A DNA stretch of 64,000 nucleotides from NCBI RefSeq assembly GCF_024347455.1, contig NZ_AP025483.1:1550001-1614000 (forward strand), given 5' to 3'. Below the pieces are notes generated by a model, which was given only the letters and a program-made list of their open reading frames with translations, ran no database searches and had not been told where the DNA came from. The position numbers were made by a program, and so were the translations under genes. The DNA is from Vibrio echinoideorum. GTDB lineage: Bacteria; Pseudomonadota; Gammaproteobacteria; Enterobacterales; Vibrionaceae. The first letter of the stretch is position 1; the number at the start of each line of letters is the position of its first letter. Of the stretch, positions 44,501 through 56,500 are shown in pieces.

Positions 44501-47500
44501 AACGGTCACGTACACCATGACCGACGGTCTGGAAGTGGATGGCACGCCATTAGAAACGTCGACGTTGGATCTGACGGTGACGCCAGTCAACGACACGTTC
44601 GTTGATGCGGATGAAAGCATCAATGTTGCAGAAGACAGTGGTGAGAATACGGGCAACGTTCTAACGGGCACCTCAAGCCCGGATGGCGACGTCACGGTGA
44701 CGACGTTCAGTGTGGGTAACCAGACGGTGAACGCAGGCGAAAGCATCACGGTGGACGGCAAAGGCACCATCAGCATCGACAGTGAGGGTAACTACACCTT
44801 CACGCCAGTGACGAACTACAACGGCGCGTTCCCAACGGTCACGTACACCATGACCGACGGTCTGGAAGTGGATGGCACGCCATTAGAAACGTCGACGTTG
44901 GATCTGACGGTGACGCCAGTCAACGACACGTTCGTTGATGCGGATGAAAGCATCAATGTTGCAGAAGACAGTGGTGAGAATACGGGCAACGTTCTAACGG
45001 GCACCTCAAGCCCGGATGGCGACGTCACGGTGACGACGTTCAGTGTGGGTAACCAGACGGTGAACGCAGGCGAAAGCATCACGGTGGACGGCAAAGGCAC
45101 CATCAGCATCGACAGTGAGGGTAACTACACCTTCACGCCAGTGACGAACTACAACGGCGCGTTCCCAACGGTCACGTACACCATGACCGACGGTCTGGAA
45201 GTGGATGGCACGCCATTAGAAACGTCGACGTTGGATCTGACGGTGACGCCAGTCAACGACACGTTCGTTGATGCGGATGAAAGCATCAATGTTGCAGAAG
45301 ACAGTGGTGAGAATACGGGCAACGTTCTAACGGGCACCTCAAGCCCGGATGGCGACGTCACGGTGACGACGTTCAGTGTGGGTAACCAGACGGTGAACGC
45401 AGGCGAAAGCATCACGGTGGACGGCAAAGGCACCATCAGCATCGACAGTGAGGGTAACTACACCTTCACGCCAGTGACGAACTACAACGGCGCGTTCCCA
45501 ACGGTCACGTACACCATGACCGACGGTCTGGAAGTGGATGGCACGCCATTAGAAACGTCGACGTTGGATCTGACGGTGACGCCAGTCAACGACACGTTCG
45601 TTGATGCGGATGAAAGCATCAATGTTGCAGAAGACAGTGGTGAGAATACGGGCAACGTTCTAACGGGCACCTCAAGCCCGGATGGCGACGTCACGGTGAC
45701 GACGTTCAGTGTGGGTAACCAGACGGTGAACGCAGGCGAAAGCATCACGGTGGACGGCAAAGGCACCATCAGCATCGACAGTGAGGGTAACTACACCTTC
45801 ACGCCAGTGACGAACTACAACGGCGCGTTCCCAACGGTCACGTACACCATGACCGACGGTCTGGAAGTGGATGGCACGCCATTAGAAACGTCGACGTTGG
45901 ATCTGACGGTGACGCCAGTCAACGACACGTTCGTTGATGCGGATGAAAGCATCAATGTTGCAGAAGACAGTGGTGAGAATACGGGCAACGTTCTAACGGG
46001 CACCTCAAGCCCGGATGGCGACGTCACGGTGACGACGTTCAGTGTGGGTAACCAGACGGTGAACGCAGGCGAAAGCATCACGGTGGACGGCAAAGGCACC
46101 ATCAGCATCGACAGTGAGGGTAACTACACCTTCACGCCAGTGACGAACTACAACGGCGCGTTCCCAACGGTCACGTACACCATGACCGACGGTCTGGAAG
46201 TGGATGGCACGCCATTAGAAACGTCGACGTTGGATCTGACGGTGACGCCAGTCAACGACACGTTCGTTGATGCGGATGAAAGCATCAATGTTGCAGAAGA
46301 CAGTGGTGAGAATACGGGCAACGTTCTAACGGGCACCTCAAGCCCGGATGGCGACGTCACGGTGACGACGTTCAGTGTGGGTAACCAGACGGTGAACGCA
46401 GGCGAAAGCATCACGGTGGACGGCAAAGGCACCATCAGCATCGACAGTGAGGGTAACTACACCTTCACGCCAGTGACGAACTACAACGGCGCGTTCCCAA
46501 CGGTCACGTACACCATGACCGACGGTCTGGAAGTGGATGGCACGCCATTAGAAACGTCGACGTTGGATCTGACGGTGACGCCAGTCAACGACACGTTCGT
46601 TGATGCGGATGAAAGCATCAATGTTGCAGAAGACAGTGGTGAGAATACGGGCAACGTTCTAACGGGCACCTCAAGCCCGGATGGCGACGTCACGGTGACG
46701 ACGTTCAGTGTGGGTAACCAGACGGTGAACGCAGGCGAAAGCATCACGGTGGACGGCAAAGGCACCATCAGCATCGACAGTGAGGGTAACTACACCTTCA
46801 CGCCAGTGACGAACTACAACGGCGCGTTCCCAACGGTCACGTACACCATGACCGACGGTCTGGAAGTGGATGGCACGCCATTAGAAACGTCGACGTTGGA
46901 TCTGACGGTGACGCCAGTCAACGACACGTTCGTTGATGCGGATGAAAGCATCAATGTTGCAGAAGACAGTGGTGAGAATACGGGCAACGTTCTAACGGGC
47001 ACCTCAAGCCCGGATGGCGACGTCACGGTGACGACGTTCAGTGTGGGTAACCAGACGGTGAACGCAGGCGAAAGCATCACGGTGGACGGCAAAGGCACCA
47101 TCAGCATCGACAGTGAGGGTAACTACACCTTCACGCCAGTGACGAACTACAACGGCGCGTTCCCAACGGTCACGTACACCATGACCGACGGTCTGGAAGT
47201 GGATGGCACGCCATTAGAAACGTCGACGTTGGATCTGACGGTGACGCCAGTCAACGACACGTTCGTTGATGCGGATGAAAGCATCAATGTTGCAGAAGAC
47301 AGTGGTGAGAATACGGGCAACGTTCTAACGGGCACCTCAAGCCCGGATGGCGACGTCACGGTGACGACGTTCAGTGTGGGTAACCAGACGGTGAACGCAG
47401 GCGAAAGCATCACGGTGGACGGCAAAGGCACCATCAGCATCGACAGTGAGGGTAACTACACCTTCACGCCAGTGACGAACTACAACGGCGCGTTCCCAAC

Positions 47501-50500
47501 GGTCACGTACACCATGACCGACGGTCTGGAAGTGGATGGCACGCCATTAGAAACGTCGACGTTGGATCTGACGGTGACGCCAGTCAACGACACGTTCGTT
47601 GATGCGGATGAAAGCATCAATGTTGCAGAAGACAGTGGTGAGAATACGGGCAACGTTCTAACGGGCACCTCAAGCCCGGATGGCGACGTCACGGTGACGA
47701 CGTTCAGTGTGGGTAACCAGACGGTGAACGCAGGCGAAAGCATCACGGTGGACGGCAAAGGCACCATCAGCATCGACAGTGAGGGTAACTACACCTTCAC
47801 GCCAGTGACGAACTACAACGGCGCGTTCCCAACGGTCACGTACACCATGACCGACGGTCTGGAAGTGGATGGCACGCCATTAGAAACGTCGACGTTGGAT
47901 CTGACGGTGACGCCAGTCAACGACACGTTCGTTGATGCGGATGAAAGCATCAATGTTGCAGAAGACAGTGGTGAGAATACGGGCAACGTTCTAACGGGCA
48001 CCTCAAGCCCGGATGGCGACGTCACGGTGACGACGTTCAGTGTGGGTAACCAGACGGTGAACGCAGGCGAAAGCATCACGGTGGACGGCAAAGGCACCAT
48101 CAGCATCGACAGTGAGGGTAACTACACCTTCACGCCAGTGACGAACTACAACGGCGCGTTCCCAACGGTCACGTACACCATGACCGACGGTCTGGAAGTG
48201 GATGGCACGCCATTAGAAACGTCGACGTTGGATCTGACGGTGACGCCAGTCAACGACACGTTCGTTGATGCGGATGAAAGCATCAATGTTGCAGAAGACA
48301 GTGGTGAGAATACGGGCAACGTTCTAACGGGCACCTCAAGCCCGGATGGCGACGTCACGGTGACGACGTTCAGTGTGGGTAACCAGACGGTGAACGCAGG
48401 CGAAAGCATCACGGTGGACGGCAAAGGCACCATCAGCATCGACAGTGAGGGTAACTACACCTTCACGCCAGTGACGAACTACAACGGCGCGTTCCCAACG
48501 GTCACGTACACCATGACCGACGGTCTGGAAGTGGATGGCACGCCATTAGAAACGTCGACGTTGGATCTGACGGTGACGCCAGTCAACGACACGTTCGTTG
48601 ATGCGGATGAAAGCATCAATGTTGCAGAAGACAGTGGTGAGAATACGGGCAACGTTCTAACGGGCACCTCAAGCCCGGATGGCGACGTCACGGTGACGAC
48701 GTTCAGTGTGGGTAACCAGACGGTGAACGCAGGCGAAAGCATCACGGTGGACGGCAAAGGCACCATCAGCATCGACAGTGAGGGTAACTACACCTTCACG
48801 CCAGTGACGAACTACAACGGCGCGTTCCCAACGGTCACGTACACCATGACCGACGGTCTGGAAGTGGATGGCACGCCATTAGAAACGTCGACGTTGGATC
48901 TGACGGTGACGCCAGTCAACGACACGTTCGTTGATGCGGATGAAAGCATCAATGTTGCAGAAGACAGTGGTGAGAATACGGGCAACGTTCTAACGGGCAC
49001 CTCAAGCCCGGATGGCGACGTCACGGTGACGACGTTCAGTGTGGGTAACCAGACGGTGAACGCAGGCGAAAGCATCACGGTGGACGGCAAAGGCACCATC
49101 AGCATCGACAGTGAGGGTAACTACACCTTCACGCCAGTGACGAACTACAACGGCGCGTTCCCAACGGTCACGTACACCATGACCGACGGTCTGGAAGTGG
49201 ATGGCACGCCATTAGAAACGTCGACGTTGGATCTGACGGTGACGCCAGTCAACGACACGTTCGTTGATGCGGATGAAAGCATCAATGTTGCAGAAGACAG
49301 TGGTGAGAATACGGGCAACGTTCTAACGGGCACCTCAAGCCCGGATGGCGACGTCACGGTGACGACGTTCAGTGTGGGTAACCAGACGGTGAACGCAGGC
49401 GAAAGCATCACGGTGGACGGCAAAGGCACCATCAGCATCGACAGTGAGGGTAACTACACCTTCACGCCAGTGACGAACTACAACGGCGCGTTCCCAACGG
49501 TCACGTACACCATGACCGACGGTCTGGAAGTGGATGGCACGCCATTAGAAACGTCGACGTTGGATCTGACGGTGACGCCAGTCAACGACACGTTCGTTGA
49601 TGCGGATGAAAGCATCAATGTTGCAGAAGACAGTGGTGAGAATACGGGCAACGTTCTAACGGGCACCTCAAGCCCGGATGGCGACGTCACGGTGACGACG
49701 TTCAGTGTGGGTAACCAGACGGTGAACGCAGGCGAAAGCATCACGGTGGACGGCAAAGGCACCATCAGCATCGACAGTGAGGGTAACTACACCTTCACGC
49801 CAGTGACGAACTACAACGGCGCGTTCCCAACGGTCACGTACACCATGACCGACGGTCTGGAAGTGGATGGCACGCCATTAGAAACGTCGACGTTGGATCT
49901 GACGGTGACGCCAGTCAACGACACGTTCGTTGATGCGGATGAAAGCATCAATGTTGCAGAAGACAGTGGTGAGAATACGGGCAACGTTCTAACGGGCACC
50001 TCAAGCCCGGATGGCGACGTCACGGTGACGACGTTCAGTGTGGGTAACCAGACGGTGAACGCAGGCGAAAGCATCACGGTGGACGGCAAAGGCACCATCA
50101 GCATCGACAGTGAGGGTAACTACACCTTCACGCCAGTGACGAACTACAACGGCGCGTTCCCAACGGTCACGTACACCATGACCGACGGTCTGGAAGTGGA
50201 TGGCACGCCATTAGAAACGTCGACGTTGGATCTGACGGTGACGCCAGTCAACGACACGTTCGTTGATGCGGATGAAAGCATCAATGTTGCAGAAGACAGT
50301 GGTGAGAATACGGGCAACGTTCTAACGGGCACCTCAAGCCCGGATGGCGACGTCACGGTGACGACGTTCAGTGTGGGTAACCAGACGGTGAACGCAGGCG
50401 AAAGCATCACGGTGGACGGCAAAGGCACCATCAGCATCGACAGTGAGGGTAACTACACCTTCACGCCAGTGACGAACTACAACGGCGCGTTCCCAACGGT

Positions 50501-53500
50501 CACGTACACCATGACCGACGGTCTGGAAGTGGATGGCACGCCATTAGAAACGTCGACGTTGGATCTGACGGTGACGCCAGTCAACGACACGTTCGTTGAT
50601 GCGGATGAAAGCATCAATGTTGCAGAAGACAGTGGTGAGAATACGGGCAACGTTCTAACGGGCACCTCAAGCCCGGATGGCGACGTCACGGTGACGACGT
50701 TCAGTGTGGGTAACCAGACGGTGAACGCAGGCGAAAGCATCACGGTGGACGGCAAAGGCACCATCAGCATCGACAGTGAGGGTAACTACACCTTCACGCC
50801 AGTGACGAACTACAACGGCGCGTTCCCAACGGTCACGTACACCATGACCGACGGTCTGGAAGTGGATGGCACGCCATTAGAAACGTCGACGTTGGATCTG
50901 ACGGTGACGCCAGTCAACGACACGTTCGTTGATGCGGATGAAAGCATCAATGTTGCAGAAGACAGTGGTGAGAATACGGGCAACGTTCTAACGGGCACCT
51001 CAAGCCCGGATGGCGACGTCACGGTGACGACGTTCAGTGTGGGTAACCAGACGGTGAACGCAGGCGAAAGCATCACGGTGGACGGCAAAGGCACCATCAG
51101 CATCGACAGTGAGGGTAACTACACCTTCACGCCAGTGACGAACTACAACGGCGCGTTCCCAACGGTCACGTACACCATGACCGACGGTCTGGAAGTGGAT
51201 GGCACGCCATTAGAAACGTCGACGTTGGATCTGACGGTGACGCCAGTCAACGACACGTTCGTTGATGCGGATGAAAGCATCAATGTTGCAGAAGACAGTG
51301 GTGAGAATACGGGCAACGTTCTAACGGGCACCTCAAGCCCGGATGGCGACGTCACGGTGACGACGTTCAGTGTGGGTAACCAGACGGTGAACGCAGGCGA
51401 AAGCATCACGGTGGACGGCAAAGGCACCATCAGCATCGACAGTGAGGGTAACTACACCTTCACGCCAGTGACGAACTACAACGGCGCGTTCCCAACGGTC
51501 ACGTACACCATGACCGACGGTCTGGAAGTGGATGGCACGCCATTAGAAACGTCGACGTTGGATCTGACGGTGACGCCAGTCAACGACACGTTCGTTGATG
51601 CGGATGAAAGCATCAATGTTGCAGAAGACAGTGGTGAGAATACGGGCAACGTTCTAACGGGCACCTCAAGCCCGGATGGCGACGTCACGGTGACGACGTT
51701 CAGTGTGGGTAACCAGACGGTGAACGCAGGCGAAAGCATCACGGTGGACGGCAAAGGCACCATCAGCATCGACAGTGAGGGTAACTACACCTTCACGCCA
51801 GTGACGAACTACAACGGCGCGTTCCCAACGGTCACGTACACCATGACCGACGGTCTGGAAGTGGATGGCACGCCATTAGAAACGTCGACGTTGGATCTGA
51901 CGGTGACGCCAGTCAACGACGGCCCAACCATCGATGTGGTGGCAAAGCCTACGTTCAATGAAAACGACGCGGCGGTAGATACCGTGGTGGCGACGTTCAC
52001 GGCGTCGGATGAAGAAGACGGCACACCAAGTGTTGCCTTCACCCCGGGCACAAACACCGATAGTTACTACGCGATCAGCGGCACCGATGTGGTACTGACG
52101 CAAGCGGGTGTTGACGCGGTGAATGCAGGCGAGACACTACCAGCGGTGAGCCTAACGGCGACCGATAGCGACAATGCGACGGCGGTAGACAGCGATACAC
52201 CAACTTATAACTCTGTTGACGCTATAGATGATGGTTCGTTAAGCCAGGAATACACTGCTTTTGCCGATTTCACTGATGGTATTACGATTCCAACTGGAAG
52301 TGATGGCGAACCTCTGTTCTCGATTGAAGCCATTACTTATGACTCAGATGGTAATGAGACATCAGGGACTATATCTGAATTAAGTGGCTTTGGAATTGGT
52401 GTCGCAGGCTCTATTAGGGATAGCGGACAAATTGCTGATCAGATTGAATATGATCCTGGATCTGACACCTCTGAAAAAATTAAATTTGAATTTAGTGAGC
52501 TAGCTAATAATGTCGATTTTAGCGTTTCACGACTTTTTGGTAGTGAAAATGAAGGAGAACAAGGTGCTTGGTCTGCATATTATAATGGAGAGCTTGTCGC
52601 TTCAGGAGTATTCAAAACGGATTCTGGCGCTTCTACGGGCGACTTTAACATCGACACCGGTGATATTGTATTTGATACGTTAGTCTTCGAAGCAGATTCG
52701 AATGGTGTACGAGTTGGGGATTCTTCTGATTATGTCTTATCTTCAATTCGCGTTACCGGAATAGATCTAGGTGATGGTGCCATCATTGTTGATGAAGACG
52801 ACGGCGTATCTGTGACCGACGCTAATGCAGGGCTTCTTGCAAACGATATCGATGATCAAAATGATACCTTTTCATTGACCGCTGTAAATGGCCAGACGAT
52901 TACTAATGGTTCAGTTGTTACTCTTCCAAGTGGCGCATTGCTTACTGTTTATGCCGATGGGACTTACGACTATGACACCAACGACGTCTATGATTACTTG
53001 CAAGCTGGGGAACTAACGACTGAGAGCTTCACATATACAATTACAGATGAACATGGCGCAACAGATACTGCGACAGCAACTATTAATATTATTGGTAGTA
53101 ATGACGCTCCTAGCGGAAATCCAGATACCGCAACTCTCGAAGAAGGTAGCACAGTCACCTTTACGTCTGATCAGTTGTTAGTTAACGATGTTGATAACGA
53201 TGACACGAATTTGGCTGTTCTTTCGCTAGCAAGTGATTCGTCTGGTACAAATGAGGTTGATATATCCTCTCCAGGTTCGACGTTCTCTACAAGTTTAGGT
53301 GGGACGGTAACTATAAATGATGATGGTTCATTTAGTTATCAAGCTCCTCAAGGCCAGGATCATACTCAAGGCGTAGCAATAACTGATTCCATTTATTATT
53401 TAGTTACTGATGGCCAAGGAAACTCCAATTGGACTGAGATCGAAATCGCGATCACGGATAGTGGACCGACTGCGGTTGATGACTTTGATAGTGTTGGCTT

Positions 53501-56500
53501 TGGCGGTTTAGGCTTCGGTAACTTGATCTCTGGTGAAAACGATGGTTCGGGTAAGGATGACTTAGGTAGTGATGTTACTAAAGTAACCAGTATTACTTTC
53601 GATGGCCAAACATACAATGAATGGAACAGTAACGGCGAGATCGTCATTGATACAGGTACGGCTATTGCTACGTTTAATCAAGACGGCAGCTATAGCTACC
53701 AATCAACCCAAGCGGAAGGTCAAGTAGAGTTGTTTTCAACAAACGACATGCTAAATAACAATGGTATTGAACTGTATGCTTATAGCGATTATCAACAAGT
53801 TGATGTTACGAACCTAAATAGTAACTCTGCCAGTGTGGTGAACGTTGGCAATAAGGTTGGTATTTATTACGACAATGCCGCAGGAAACGGTAGTCAAATA
53901 CGTTACGACGAAGCATTGGTTACTAAGTTTAGCGGTGAAGTTTCTGTAGCTAACTTTACTTTGAATGGCGTTGCTAACAGTGAGCAAGTGTTCTGGGAGG
54001 CATACGACGATCAGGGCTCTTTAATTGATAGTGGAACTGTAAGTAGTAACGACTTAACTATTGTTTCTGATAGTGGTTTTGAAACTGTGGTGCTTTATAC
54101 CGGCACAACCAATAACTTTATGGTAGAGAGTGTTGAGGTTCAATACAGCGTAGGTTCGACTAATCAAGATACGTTCGAATACGAGTTGACTGATGCTGAT
54201 GGTAGTGGGGCTTCAGCTCAATTGACAGTGACACAAGACTCATTACCGGTAGCTAAAGATAATAGCGAAGAGGTGTATGAGGCTGGTCTTGAATCAGGTA
54301 CTGACTCTAATAGTGACACAAGTGTTGTTACCGGCAATATTCTAGACAATGATAGTGGTGTTAGTAGTTCGACGTCAATTAGCGCAGTTAACGGTCAGGC
54401 ATCAGTAAATGGGGTCGTGGTCATTACTACAACTTACGGTACGTTGACTGTATATACTGACGACTCTAATGGCTTCCGTGCAGGCGATTTTGAGTATGAA
54501 TTAACTAACACATCAATCGGTGATGATGTTGTAGATAGTTTTAGTTACACAATATCAAATAGCGTTGGTGTTACGGACAGTGCGCAGCTTAATATTAATA
54601 TCGTTGATGATGTGCCTATTGTCAGTGATGTTGAACGTAACTTAACGACCACATCAGATCCTATAACAACAAATTTGACTTTTGTTCTTGACTTGTCAGG
54701 TAGTATGGATTATTCGGCTGGCAATGGGAAAAGCTATCTAGAAACGGCTATTGAAGCCCTGACAGCTCTTGTTAGCGAGGTCGATGATACCGGTGATGTC
54801 AATGTTCAAATAGTTACATTCTCAGGCAATAACATAGCCAATTCTGGTTGGTTATTAGATGATGTAGCTGATGTGATTACGTACCTCGAATCCTTGCAAG
54901 CAAGTGGCGGAACACTATATAGCGATGCACTAGAAAAAGTAATGGACAGCGGTGCTTTACCAACTTCTGATCAAAGTTTTGTGTACTTTATTTCAGATGG
55001 AGCTCCTAATGCAGGGGCGGAAGTCGACGGAGATCTTCAAGATGATTGGAACAGTTATTTAGACTCAGCAAACTATGATATTTCTTTCGCGATAGGTATA
55101 GGTAATGCACCTTTGGACGAACTTACACCAATCGCGCACTCAGCTGATGCAAGTGATAATGATAGTGATTATGCTGTTGTGGTTGATGATGCTGATGATT
55201 TGACCAATACAGTTTTAGAGTATTTTGACAACAACAGTATTAGTGGTGACGTTAAGCTTTTTGACGCGGAAGGTGGTATTTTAGAAGGAGCTGACGGGGT
55301 ATCAATTACATCAATTGTCATCGATGGCATCGCTTATGAGTACGATGCGAGTTTACCTGAGATTACAGTTTCAACCGCTTTAGGAGGGGAGTTTAGGATT
55401 AATTTCGACTCAGGTGAGTATTATTACAGTATTGCCGTTGATCGAAATGTGCTAAACGAGAGTGAAGTTATTCAAGTGCAGGTTGAAGATGGAGATGGAG
55501 ATCAGGACTCTTTAAAATTAACGCTCAATATCGATTACCATGCGACCATCGATGCAAACGTAAACAACATTATTACTAATTTGAACAGTGACTCTCCACT
55601 GTCTATCGATACTGATTATCTTACGCACTCAGACGCAATAACTTCAGATACCGTTGTTTCTAGTGTCGCAAGCTCTGAGGCTACAGTCACTCTTAACGGG
55701 GAAGCTGTTATTTTAGATAACGCTGAAAGTGGGGATGAATTCAGTTACGTGATTGATGGAAATGGAGTTTCAGATAGCGCTAATGTTGAAGTGAATTTTA
55801 TCGACAGTTCTGTTTTATCAGGAACACAAGCTGATGATATTATTATAGGTAAGCCGACTAATAGTATAGGAGAATTGGCAACAATTACTGCTACCGTTCG
55901 TTCCGGTAATACTTACAATAACCCTAATCAATACGGATTTGCATTTTCTAGCTTGGCTGCTGGTTTGTCAGTAATGCAAATTAGTATTGACTTGAGTAGT
56001 ATCGATAATAATGCTTATTGGGATATAAGCGATAGCTCCAATCCAATGAACCAAACAGAGTCAAAAGGCATCGAACAGACTGATAATATTTGGGATGCAA
56101 TGAACTCGGACTCTTCAGTACTGATTGCTAATTTTGTTGATGGTGATTTTACAAGCGATGATGAGTTCTGGTTCACATTCGATACTGACAGTTTTGGCGG
56201 AGATCAAGGTAGTAGTTTTATAGGTGCATCTTTTGAAGTTGTTTTGAATGATGGGTCAGTGATAACTGGTACTTATGAGTCAGATGGAAATGGTGGTGCA
56301 ATAGCAGTAGTCCAAAATTATGCTAGTGAACTCTATGGTTTCGATGGTGATGATGTATTGGTCGCAGATAATGGTAATGATCTTCTTGATGGTGGAGAGG
56401 GAGATGACCTATTAATCGGTGGATTAGGCAACGATATCCTAACTGGCGGCGACGGCGATGACCTATTCCAATGGGTTGATCAACCGTTCCAAGATGATGT

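Noticed and set aside
39600..51920. CRISPR-like array
   Set aside because: The period is 333 bases with no unique spacers and the whole block is one open reading frame.
39545..52103. A series of identical 97-codon frames on the minus strand across the adhesin array
   Set aside because: They are the antisense shadow of the 333-bp repeat: the unit is a multiple of three, so the same open stretch recurs in each copy. There is no ribosome site of note and the sense frame is clearly coding.
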